Position numbers and translations under genes: made by a program. Below the pieces are notes generated by a model. It saw only the letters and a program-made list of their open reading frames with translations. It had not been told where the DNA came from and did not search any database. Of a DNA stretch of 8,327 nucleotides, positions 1-5,605 are shown in pieces. How positions within the stretch are numbered: the first letter of the stretch is position 1; each line of letters begins with the position of its first letter. The stretch lies in the NCBI GenBank assembly GCA_009778355.1, contig WRJY01000238.1, positions 1 through 8,327 on the forward strand. The letters are read 5' to 3'. Source of the DNA: Desulfovibrionaceae bacterium (GTDB lineage Bacteria; Pseudomonadota; Gammaproteobacteria; Burkholderiales; Burkholderiaceae_C).

Positions 1-131
1 AACTGCCCTTGCCGGCGCGTCAGCGTCACCTGCAGCCCGGACTCGATGCTGCGCAAGTGCTCATCCACCGGCCCGCACAAGTGCGCCAGGCGGGTGTTGC
101 TCAGGGGAGAAAAGCCGTGCCGGAGAAGCAT
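1..131 (-). CDS. phoH: PhoH-family ATPase, N-terminal fragment (partial, runs off left edge)
   Basis: Reading the reverse strand from the ATG at 131 gives 43 residues that stay open to the window edge, beginning MLLRHGFSPLSNTRLAHLCG and continuing PVDEHLRSIESGLQVTLTRR. The segment N-T-R-L-A-H-L-C-G-P-x-D-E-x-L-R-x-I-E is what I know as the N-terminal region of PhoH/YbeZ proteins of Betaproteobacteria, just ahead of the RNA-binding-like part. The P-loop NTPase domain would lie beyond the edge. An in-frame TGA five codons upstream fixes ATG 131 as the first possible ATG start. A GGTGAG about 11 bases upstream could be a weak ribosome site. PhoH proteins are cytoplasmic ATPases usually found beside ybeY and linked to RNA metabolism, but no such neighbour is visible here. 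The gene is divergent from ruvA. Family assignment rests on remembered motif similarity over 43 residues. Confidence 0.72.
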   Translation of the reverse strand, partial: MLLRHGFSPLSNTRLAHLCGPVDEHLRSIESGLQVTLTRRQGQ

Positions 132-155
132 CGGCGCATTGTCTCACCAGATGGG

Positions 156-204
156 GCGTTGGGCGTTGAGCGTTTTGCGTTTTGCGTTGAGCGTTGAGCG
201 TGAT
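156..204 (+). repeat. GCGTTNN heptamer array (seven units)
   Basis: Seven back-to-back 7-base units run from 156 to 204: GCGTTGG, GCGTTGA, GCGTTTT, GCGTTTT, GCGTTGA, GCGTTGA, GCGTGAT. The first five bases are constant except in the last unit, and the phase is unbroken. The array lies in the divergent phoH-ruvA spacer, 25 bases upstream of the phoH start. Inverted copies occur at 417-444. Function is unknown. Confidence 0.8.
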
Positions 205-437
205 CTTTCTTGCTCCCTCCTCCGCGAAGCGGGGGAGGTCTGAGGTGGGGGCGAGCGGCGGTGGTTCGCATGGAAGCGCCATTTTTGAGGTGACGCTTTA
301 CCCCCATCCCCACCACGCGCAGCCGCCAGAGGCGGCAGCCCTTCGGGCCGTCCAAGCCTGCGCAGGCAGGCTTGGAGCCGCGGTCCTCAGCCCCCACTTC
401 GCAGGGGAAGGAGCAAGAAACGCTCAACGCTCAACGC
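184..437. repeat. Large imperfect inverted repeat (REP- or MITE-like element) in the phoH-ruvA spacer
   Basis: The left arm is about 184-245 and the right arm about 385-437. The reverse complement of the right arm reads GCGTTGAGCGTTGAGCGT, then TTCTTGCTCC, then a CCTGCGAAGTGGGG-like block and CTGAGG. The left arm reads GCGTTGAGCGTTGAGCGT, five extra bases, TTCTTGCTCC, CCGCGAAGCGGGGG and CTGAGG. The arms therefore match over roughly 50-60 bases with a few substitutions and small gaps. The roughly 140 bases between them hold three perfect small hairpins and no credible gene. The arrangement resembles intergenic REP/BIME or MITE-type elements. No transposase or clear target-site duplication is visible, so its mobility is only a guess. 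Confidence 0.6.
322..375. repeat. Cluster of three small hairpins at the centre of the inverted repeat
   Basis: Three adjacent perfect palindromes are visible. GCCGCC-AGA-GGCGGC lies at 322-336, GCCC-TTC-GGGC at 338-348, and a 10-base stem CCAAGCCTGC with loop GCAG and its complement at 352-375. The last is strong enough to fold in RNA or as a DNA cruciform. No long T-run follows on either strand, so these are not standard intrinsic terminators. Confidence 0.6.
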
Positions 438-444
438 CAAACGC
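417..444 (-). repeat. Inverted heptamer array (four units)
   Basis: On the plus strand this reads GAAACGC, TCAACGC, TCAACGC, CAAACGC. These are reverse complements of the GCGTTNN units at 156-204, in an unbroken 7-base phase. It forms the outer end of the right arm of the inverted repeat and ends 66 bases before the ruvA start codon. Confidence 0.75.
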
Positions 445-471
445 CCCCCGCCGCATCCCCGCCGCCGCCCT

Positions 472-477
472 TATCAT
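472..477 (+). promoter_or_regulatory. Possible -10 box of ruvA
   Basis: TATCAT at 472-477 is the only AT-rich hexamer between the repeat element and ruvA, and would give a leader of about 27 bases. No convincing -35 box is seen 16-18 bases upstream in the GC-rich run, so this is weak. Confidence 0.25.
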
Positions 478-510
478 GCGGGCCTGCCCAATCAACACCC
501 ACCGCACCCC

Positions 511-1086
511 GTGATCGGACGCCTCGCCGGCCAGTTGGCCGAAAAAACCCCGCCCAGGATATTGATCGACTGCCACGGCGTCGGCTACGAGGTAGATGTG
601 CCGATGAGCACCTTCTACCAGTTGCCGGCGCTGGGCGAGCCGGTCAGCCTGTTGACGCATTTCGTGGTGCGCGAGGACGCGCAGGTGCTGTACGGCTTTG
701 CCTCCGCAGTCGAGCGCGAGGCGTTTCGCCAACTGGTCAGAATCAGCGGCGTCGGCCCGCGCACGGCGCTGGCCGTGCTGTCGGGCATGAGCGTGGCCGA
801 ACTGGCGCAGGCGGTGACGGCGCAGGAACCGGGCCGCCTGGTCAAAGTGCCTGGCATCGGCAAAAAGACCTCCGAACGCCTGCTGCTCGAACTCAAAGGC
901 AAGCTCGGCGCCGACTTGGGGCCAACCGCCGCCGCCCCGTCTGACCAGACGCAAAGCGACATTCTGCAAGCCTTGCTGGCACTGGGTTACAGCGACCGCG
1001 AGGCCGCTGCGGCGCTGAAACCGTTGCCTGCCGGCGTCAGTGTGGCCGATGGCATCAAGCTGGCGCTGAAATCGCTAGCGAAATAG
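511..1086 (+). CDS. ruvA: Holliday junction branch migration protein RuvA
   Basis: This encodes a 191-residue protein, slightly shorter than the roughly 203 of E. coli RuvA. RuvA tetramers bind four-way Holliday junctions in the cytoplasm and load the RuvB motor onto them; RuvC then resolves the junction. It starts with the family's usual M-I-G-R-L-x-G. The N-terminal OB-fold spans about 1-63. The acidic pair E55-D56 sits where the acidic pin that separates strands is expected. Two helix-hairpin-helix motifs follow, ISGVGPRTALAVL at 78-90 and VPGIGKKTSERLL around 113-125. A linker (about 133-148) leads to the C-terminal RuvB-binding domain (about 149-191). The start is GTG at 511, chosen because it gives the canonical N-terminus; no Shine-Dalgarno is evident in the C-rich 20 bases upstream. 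Neither ruvB nor ruvC is next to it in the window, so ruvA is unlinked from ruvB here. Confidence 0.97.
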   Translation: MIGRLAGQLAEKTPPRILIDCHGVGYEVDVPMSTFYQLPALGEPVSLLTHFVVREDAQVLYGFASAVEREAFRQLVRISGVGPRTALAVLSGMSVAELAQAVTAQEPGRLVKVPGIGKKTSERLLLELKGKLGADLGPTAAAPSDQTQSDILQALLALGYSDREAAAALKPLPAGVSVADGIKLALKSLAK

Positions 1087-1146
1087 GCGTGGCAACCACC
1101 GTGCGGGAAGAACGGCTGCCTGGCCGCATCCGCCCGAAGCCTGACC

Positions 1147-1165
1147 GCCCTCTCCGCAAGAGGGC
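1147..1165. terminator. Hairpin between convergent ruvA and glycine-zipper genes
   Basis: GCCCTCT at 1147-1153, loop CCGCA, and AGAGGGC at 1159-1165 make a perfect 7-base-pair stem between two converging genes. The location suits a bidirectional terminator. There is no T-run on either side, so intrinsic termination is uncertain. Similar CCCTCTCCGCAAGAGGG hairpins are a common intergenic repeat style in this group of bacteria, as I recall. Confidence 0.4.
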
Positions 1166-1180
1166 CTCGCAAGTTTCCGT

Positions 1181-2002
1181 TCAGAACCCGACGCCAACGC
1201 CGACCGCCGTGCGGCGGCCAACCATGCCGCCGACTGACAGGTTGACGCCCACGGGCGGCGCGACGTAGCGCGGCGCTGGCCGCACATACACCGGCCCCGG
1301 GTAGTAGCCCGGGTACGCCGGTTGCGGATAGGCGTAGGGATAGGGCTGCGGCGGCGGGTATGGGTAGCCGTTGTTGTAGGCCGCTGGCGGCGGCGCCGTG
1401 ACCACGCCGGGCGCTTCGGGCGCATCGCCTCCCGCCGGATACGGATAAGACGGGGCCGGGTACGCGGCTGCCTGCGGCGGGGGCGGCGGCTGCACCGGAT
1501 ACCCTTGCGCGTCGCCAGCATCGCCATAGGCCGGCTGGTCGGGGGAAGGGTAGGCGTCGGGTGACGGCACTTGCAGCCACTGGCCCGGCGCTTGCGCCGT
1601 GCGGGTGCGGTACTGGCGGCCGCCGTATTCGTAGATGACGTCGTAGCCCGTCACGCGCTGGTCGTAGCGCGTGCCGCAGCGGCCCGGCTGGCTGGCCTCG
1701 GCGGCGTTGCCCAGGAACGCGCCGCCTACCGCGCCCAGAATGGCGCCGGCAATATGGCCGTTGCCCCTGCCGACCTGGCTGCCGATCAGCCCGCCCGTCA
1801 CCGCGCCAATGCCAGCGCCGGCGCCGGACGGCGGCTGGCAGCCGGACATCGGCACTGGCTGGACTATCGGCTGGGCCGACAGCACGCGCGCATTCACCAT
1901 TGGTTGCGGTTGCATCTGCGGCTGTGCGCCGGCAGCCGCGGCCCCCAGACCCAGCGCCGCCAGCACGGCAAGGCGACAAGGTGTGACGACAGATTTCTTC
2001 AT
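1181..2002 (-). CDS. Exported glycine-zipper (2TM / 17 kDa antigen-like) envelope protein with Pro/Tyr-rich tail
   Basis: This encodes a 273-residue protein of unknown precise function. Residues 1-26 form a signal peptide (basic MKKSVVTPCR, a hydrophobic Leu/Ala/Gly core, cleavage likely near A-G-A-Q), so it should be exported. No lipobox cysteine follows the hydrophobic core; C9 precedes it. Residues about 59-98 are a glycine zipper with repeated G-x-x-x-G spacing (GAGAGIGAVTGGLIGSQVG, then GAILGAVGGAFLGN). It is followed by a short G-Y-D-V-x-Y-x-Y-x-G-R-x-Y block (119-131), typical of glycine-zipper 2TM or Rickettsia 17 kDa surface antigen-like proteins. From about 145 to 250 the chain is low-complexity, rich in Pro, Tyr, Ala and Gln. 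The C-terminus is Gly/Val-rich and ends in Phe. It probably sits at or near the outer membrane. The ATG at 2002 has a GGGGG stretch seven bases upstream. It converges on ruvA and diverges from the liv operon. Confidence 0.82.
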   Translation of the reverse strand: MKKSVVTPCRLAVLAALGLGAAAAGAQPQMQPQPMVNARVLSAQPIVQPVPMSGCQPPSGAGAGIGAVTGGLIGSQVGRGNGHIAGAILGAVGGAFLGNAAEASQPGRCGTRYDQRVTGYDVIYEYGGRQYRTRTAQAPGQWLQVPSPDAYPSPDQPAYGDAGDAQGYPVQPPPPPQAAAYPAPSYPYPAGGDAPEAPGVVTAPPPAAYNNGYPYPPPQPYPYAYPQPAYPGYYPGPVYVRPAPRYVAPPVGVNLSVGGMVGRRTAVGVGVGF

Positions 2003-2064
2003 GATTCAACCCCCATATCAATCAGACAACCCCGCTTTGGGGCCATCCTACCGCCCAAACGCCG

Positions 2065-2085
2065 GGTCAACCAGAATGGCTGACC
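2065..2085. promoter_or_regulatory. Inverted repeat GGTCA-N11-TGACC, possible operator
   Basis: The 21-base site has outer arms GGTCA and TGACC with a second matching pair (CA...TG) inside, giving 7 of 9 symmetric positions per arm around GAA. It lies in the divergent spacer, 63 bases upstream of the glycine-zipper start and about 230 bases upstream of the binding-protein start. The symmetry suits a dimeric regulator, but no regulator gene is present in the window and the identity is unknown. Confidence 0.35.
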
Positions 2086-2116
2086 AACTTTACACGCCCG
2101 TCACGAATCAAAGCCT

Positions 2117-2136
2117 GTTGCCCGCGGCGCGGCAAC
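2117..2136. repeat. Small inverted repeat in the divergent spacer
   Basis: GTTGCC at 2117-2122 pairs with GGCAAC at 2131-2136 around a GC-only 8-base loop. The rest of the 2003-2317 spacer contains no credible gene. It holds a CCCC-GCTTT-GGGG stem near 2030, this repeat, and the possible livK promoter region. Confidence 0.3.
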
Positions 2137-2230
2137 GTTCAGGGATTACCCCTGTCTCCCACGCATGGACACGCCCGCCCGCCGCGGCTATCCTGCGAAG
2201 CTGTGGTGCCGCGCTGATGAAGCATGGCCC

Positions 2231-2236
2231 TACAAT
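2231..2236 (+). promoter_or_regulatory. Possible -10 box of the liv operon
   Basis: TACAAT at 2231-2236 differs from TATAAT at one position and would give a leader of about 75 bases before the binding-protein start. No good -35 hexamer is seen at 16-18 bases spacing, so either an activator is needed or the call is wrong. Confidence 0.3.
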
Positions 2237-2306
2237 GCCTCCCGGCGTTGACTTCTGCCAAGCGGCGCTCGCGCGGCAGCCGTCGGCCCGGGTTCGATAC
2301 CAGGAC

Positions 2307-2312
2307 AAGGAG
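2307..2312 (+). promoter_or_regulatory. Ribosome binding site of the livK-like gene
   Basis: AAGGAG lies five bases before the ATG at 2318. It is the strongest Shine-Dalgarno sequence of the operon, in keeping with high output expected of a binding protein. Confidence 0.75.
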
Positions 2313-2317
2313 CTTTC

Positions 2318-3493
2318 ATGTTGAAATTGGCGCGTGTATTTGCATCGGCCTGCGCGGCGGCGCTGTTGGCATCGGGCGGGGCGCTGGCGGCGGAGCCGAT
2401 CAAGATCGGCTTTCCCATCGAACTGACGGGCGAAATCCCCAAGGTGGGGGAATCCACCAAGTACGCTGCGGAACTCTTCCGGGAAGAGGTCAACGCCAAG
2501 GGCGGGCTGGAAGTCGGCGGCCAGAAATATCCGCTGGAATTCATTTACGAAAACAACGAGGCCAAGCCTGAAGTCGCCGTCAACGTCGCGCTCAAGCTGA
2601 TCGACCGCGACAACGTTTTGGCCATCGTCGGCCCGCAGTCTTCCCGCCAGGCGGTTCCCGCCGGGGCGGTGGCCAACGACAACGAAACACCAATGATAAC
2701 GCCCTGGTCAACCAACCCTGATGCGACCAAAAACCGCCCCTGGGTGTTCCGCGCGGCGTTCCTCGACGATTTTCAGGCTCCGGTGGTGGCCAATTTTGCC
2801 ACCAAGCAATTCGACGCCAAGAAAGCGGCGGTTCTTTTCGAAATTTCCAACGACTATTCCAAAGGGCTGGCCGACAGTTTCAGGGCCGTCTGGGAAAAAA
2901 TGAACGGCAAGGGGTCCGTCACGGCTTTCGAGTCTCACGGCCCGAAGGACCAGGACTTTTCCGCCCAGTTGACGAAAATGATCGCCTCGAAGCCGGATTT
3001 CATTTTCCTGCCGGAAAACTACAACTTTGTCGCGCTGATCGTGCCGCAGGCGCGTGACCTCGGCTACAAAGGGCAGTTCATGGGTTCCGACGCCTGGGGT
3101 TCCGCCGAACTGATGACGCTTTGCAAGGACGCCTGCAAAGGGCTGTTCTTCTCCACCCATTACGCGGCCGCCGGCGCGACGGGAGCCACCAAGGAGTTCA
3201 TCGACAAATACAACAAAAAATATGGTTATGTGCCGGACGACGTGGCGGCCCTGACATGGGACGCAGTCGGTCTATTGACCGAAGCCATTCAAAAAACCGG
3301 CAAGATCGACAGCAACACACGCAAGATGCGCAAGGCGATTCGTGACAACATGGCTTCCATCAAGGAATTCAAGGGCATTACGGGCAACATGCGCTTTGAC
3401 GGACAGGGCGGCGATCCCATCAAGTGTGCGGTCATTGTCGAAATCAGCCCGAAGGGTGAATTCACGTTCAAGGAATCCGTCTGCCCGAAGTAA
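2318..3493 (+). CDS. livK: Branched-chain amino acid-type ABC transporter, periplasmic substrate-binding protein
   Basis: This encodes a 391-residue, two-lobed periplasmic binding protein of the LivK / Peripla_BP_6 (type I) family. It would capture the substrate and deliver it to LivHM. Residues 1-25 form a signal peptide (MLKLARVF then an Ala/Leu core, cleavage near A-L-A-A). The mature chain opens with E-P-I-K-I-G-F-P-I-E-L-T-G, the usual first strand and ligand loop. The G-P-Q-S-S-R-Q stretch at 105-111 and P-M-I-T-P-W-S-T-N-P at 125-134 match the positions where the family binds the amino acid backbone. Unlike many relatives it has four cysteines in the mature C-terminal part (C269, C273, C370, C389), which could form disulfides in the periplasm. 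It is the first gene of the operon, followed by an 87-base gap before livH. The substrate may be Leu/Ile/Val, but amides, urea or aromatic acids are possible in this family. Confidence 0.93.
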   Translation: MLKLARVFASACAAALLASGGALAAEPIKIGFPIELTGEIPKVGESTKYAAELFREEVNAKGGLEVGGQKYPLEFIYENNEAKPEVAVNVALKLIDRDNVLAIVGPQSSRQAVPAGAVANDNETPMITPWSTNPDATKNRPWVFRAAFLDDFQAPVVANFATKQFDAKKAAVLFEISNDYSKGLADSFRAVWEKMNGKGSVTAFESHGPKDQDFSAQLTKMIASKPDFIFLPENYNFVALIVPQARDLGYKGQFMGSDAWGSAELMTLCKDACKGLFFSTHYAAAGATGATKEFIDKYNKKYGYVPDDVAALTWDAVGLLTEAIQKTGKIDSNTRKMRKAIRDNMASIKEFKGITGNMRFDGQGGDPIKCAVIVEISPKGEFTFKESVCPK

Positions 3494-3519
3494 TGCCATG
3501 ATGCAATAAGTACCGTCTT

Positions 3520-3545
3520 CCGCTGCTGGTTTCATCCGGCGGCGG
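3520..3545 (+). promoter_or_regulatory. Hairpin in the livK-livH gap
   Basis: CCGCTGCTGG at 3520-3529 can pair with CCGGCGGCGG at 3536-3545 as a 10-base-pair RNA stem including two G-U pairs, with a six-base loop. No T-run follows. Its position just after the binding-protein gene suits a stabiliser of the upstream mRNA 3' end or a partial attenuator, which would give more binding protein than permease. This role is inferred. Confidence 0.4.
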
Positions 3546-3580
3546 CGGACAGGGAGAGAAAACAAACGGGATACGGCAGC

Positions 3581-4498
3581 ATGGAATTTTTCCTGCAACA
3601 ATGCATCAATGCCTTGCAATGGGGCAGTTTCTATGCCTTGATTGCCTTGGGCTACACCCTGGTATATGGCGTTCTGCGGCTCATCAATTTCGCCCATGGC
3701 GATGTTTTCATGGTCGGCGCTTACCTGGCCTTTTTTATTTCCGCCGGCCTGTTGGCGCCGGATGGATTATTTGGCTTTTCGCGCGAGCTGACGCTGATTC
3801 TGACCGTCCCGCTCACCATGATTCTCACTTCCCTGGTGGGGATTACGCTGGAGAGAATTGCCTACCGCCCCCTGATGCGCAAAGGCGCGCACCGGCTTTA
3901 CGTGGTGATTACCGCGCTGATGTGCGGCCTGATTCTGGAAAACGGCAACCTGGCCCTGCTTGGCGCCAGCCGCAGGACGCTGCCTGACCTGCTGGACAAG
4001 GCGGTTTATCATATCGGCGGCATCGCGGTGACCAACCTCAAACTGTGGGTCGTGCTGACGGCCATTCTGGTTTTTTTCGCCTTGCATTTTGCCGTGACGA
4101 AAACGCGCATGGGCATGGCGATGCGCGCCGTGTCGTGGGACAAGTTCGCCCTGCCGTTGATGGGCATACCACTCGATCGCGTCATTGTTTTTACTTTCAT
4201 GCTGGGGTCGGCCATCGCAGGGCTTGGCGGTATGCTGTTTGCCATGTCCTACCCGGTGCTCGACCCCTATATGGGAGCCATGACGGGATGGAAGGCGTTC
4301 ATTGCCGCCGTGGTCGGCGGAATAGGCGATATCCGCGGCGCTTTTGTTGGCGGTTTCCTGCTGGCTTTCGTGGAAGTGATGGTGGCCGCTTTCCTGCCGT
4401 CCTCGTTCCGTGATCTTTTTGCTTTCTCCATTTTGCTGCTCATTCTCTGGCACCGGCCAACCGGTATATTCGGAAAACCGTTGACGGCAAAAATCTGA
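3581..4498 (+). CDS. livH: Branched-chain amino acid ABC transporter permease LivH
   Basis: This encodes a 305-residue inner-membrane permease, about the usual LivH length, with several hydrophobic helices. It pairs with LivM to form the transport path. The N-terminal block GYTLVYGVLRLINFAHGD (24-41), followed by M-V-G-A-Y, is the hallmark of this family. Near 177-197 the chain R-M-G-M-A-M-R-A-V-S-x-D and L-M-G-I corresponds to the cytoplasmic coupling loop that contacts the ATPase. The C-terminal stretch VVGGIGDIRGAFVGGFLLAF (244-263) and E265 is the second conserved Gly-rich block. The ATG at 3581 gives the canonical M-x-x-x-x-Q-x-x-x-N-x-L start. The purine-rich GGGAGAG lies about 20 bases upstream, too far for an ideal ribosome site. 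L63 uses the rare codon TTA. It lies 87 bases after livK and 8 bases before livM. Confidence 0.95.
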   Translation: MEFFLQQCINALQWGSFYALIALGYTLVYGVLRLINFAHGDVFMVGAYLAFFISAGLLAPDGLFGFSRELTLILTVPLTMILTSLVGITLERIAYRPLMRKGAHRLYVVITALMCGLILENGNLALLGASRRTLPDLLDKAVYHIGGIAVTNLKLWVVLTAILVFFALHFAVTKTRMGMAMRAVSWDKFALPLMGIPLDRVIVFTFMLGSAIAGLGGMLFAMSYPVLDPYMGAMTGWKAFIAAVVGGIGDIRGAFVGGFLLAFVEVMVAAFLPSSFRDLFAFSILLLILWHRPTGIFGKPLTAKI

Positions 4499-4506
4499 AC
4501 GAACTC

Positions 4507-5583
4507 ATGCAGCGTTACGCCCTCAACATTCTTTCATGCGCCGCCGCCGTGGCGCTCGTGGCGCTGGCGCAGGTACAGGCGCTGGACAAGTATGTGCTGA
4601 ACATCATCATGCTGATCGGCATCAACTGCATCTTCGCGGTCAGTCTGAATCTGGTCAACGGCTACATGGGCGAGTTTTCATGCGGGCACGGGGGGTTCAT
4701 GTGCGTGGGCGCTTATGTGGGTTCCCTGCTGTCGGTGGCCTTCTTCAGCGACAGCAAACTCTTCGGCGCGGCGCTTTTCGCGCCGAGCCTGGCGCCGTTT
4801 CTTTTCCCGCTCGTGCTTCTTGGAGCCATGCTCGCCGCGGCGCTGGTCGGGTTGGTCGTGGCGCTGCCATCGTTCAAAACGCGCGACGATTACCTGGCGA
4901 TCATCACCATTGCCGCCAACTACATCATCATTTCCGTCGTCGAGAATATCGATTCCATTGGCGGTCCGCGCGGTTTTTCGGGCATGAAGAAAACCGTCAA
5001 CGCCATGTCGGATCTCATCGACCTGCCCTGGATGCTGATGTGGACGCTGCTCGGCGTTTTCATTTGCGTGGCGGTGATTCGCCGGTTGATGAGCAGCACC
5101 TACGGCAAGGGGGTTTCCGCCATCTGTCAAAATGAAGTCGCGGCGGAGATGATGGGCGTGAACACCAACCGCGTCAAAATCATGGCTTTCATGGTTTCGT
5201 CCGGTCTGGGGGGATTGTCGGGCGCGTTGTATGCTCATGTTTACGGCTATGTGAATGCCCAGTCCTTCAATCTGCTGAAATCCACCGAAGGCCTGGTCAT
5301 GGTGTACCTTGGCGGCATGGGCTCCATTTCGGGCGTATTGATGGCGGCAGCCGCGTTCACGCTGCTGGTCGAATTGCTGCGTTTCGTCATTCCCTGGCTC
5401 AACGGCGTCCTTCATGCCATCAACCTGCTGCCCGAAGGCTATCAACTGGATCAGATATGGACATGGGTCATCATTCCCCTCATGTTGATATTGCTCATGC
5501 GCTTCCGTTCAGAGGGTTTTCTGGGCAATCGGGAACTGACGCATGTTTTCCCGCGCCTGAAACGCTGGGTCACCTTGAAGTGA
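4507..5583 (+). CDS. livM: Branched-chain amino acid ABC transporter permease LivM
   Basis: This encodes a 358-residue inner-membrane permease, partner of LivH. The conserved family block appears at about 45-70 as V-S-L-N-L-V-N-G-Y-M-G-E-F-S-C-G-H-G-G-F and V-G-A-Y. In relatives I know it usually reads Q-L-S-L-G-H-A-A-F, so C59 and G62-G63 are variations, while the Gly-His is kept. The coupling-loop signature GKGVSAICQNEVAAEMMGVN (200-219) and S-G-A-L-Y-A-H (238-244) are clear. VYLGGMGSISGVLMAAA (266-282) is the C-terminal Gly-rich block. The ATG at 4507 follows the livH stop by eight bases with no evident Shine-Dalgarno, suggesting translational coupling to livH. The charged C-terminus (R-E-L-T-H-V-F-P-R-L-K-R) is likely cytoplasmic. 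Confidence 0.95.
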   Translation: MQRYALNILSCAAAVALVALAQVQALDKYVLNIIMLIGINCIFAVSLNLVNGYMGEFSCGHGGFMCVGAYVGSLLSVAFFSDSKLFGAALFAPSLAPFLFPLVLLGAMLAAALVGLVVALPSFKTRDDYLAIITIAANYIIISVVENIDSIGGPRGFSGMKKTVNAMSDLIDLPWMLMWTLLGVFICVAVIRRLMSSTYGKGVSAICQNEVAAEMMGVNTNRVKIMAFMVSSGLGGLSGALYAHVYGYVNAQSFNLLKSTEGLVMVYLGGMGSISGVLMAAAAFTLLVELLRFVIPWLNGVLHAINLLPEGYQLDQIWTWVIIPLMLILLMRFRSEGFLGNRELTHVFPRLKRWVTLK

Positions 5584-5591
5584 TTTTGTGC

Positions 5592-5597
5592 GGGTGA
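5592..5597 (+). promoter_or_regulatory. Ribosome binding site deciding the livG start
   Basis: GGGTGA at 5592-5597 is eight bases before the ATG at 5606. This favours that ATG over the upstream in-frame GTG codons at 5588 and 5594, neither of which has a Shine-Dalgarno sequence. Confidence 0.5.
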
Positions 5598-5605
5598 ACG
5601 ATTCC

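Noticed and set aside
156..444. Heptamer repeats as a CRISPR array
   Set aside because: Units are 7 bases with no spacers, and no cas genes are nearby.
194..514. Open frames in the phoH-ruvA spacer
   Set aside because: They run through the heptamers and hairpins, have biased Arg/Pro/Ala content, lack ribosome sites and match no family I know.
424..969. Reverse-strand open frame of 181 residues over ruvA
   Set aside because: It is the antisense shadow of a clearly identified ruvA and has His/Arg/Gln-rich composition typical of shadows.
987..2021. A longer reverse-strand open frame of 344 residues overlapping the glycine-zipper gene
   Set aside because: It is an Arg/Ala-rich shadow frame. 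The overlapping 1181-2002 frame has a real signal peptide and a recognisable glycine-zipper domain.
2290..2301. GGTTCGATACC, resembling a tRNA T-arm
   Set aside because: No acceptor, anticodon or D-arm can be built around it.
3767..4453. Reverse-strand open frame of 228 residues over livH
   Set aside because: It is the antisense of a membrane protein gene, giving a hydrophilic Gln/His-rich chain with no family features.
5588..5605. GTG start adding six residues to LivG
   Set aside because: There is no ribosome site for it, and the family N-terminus and GGGTGA point to ATG 5606. It remains possible.
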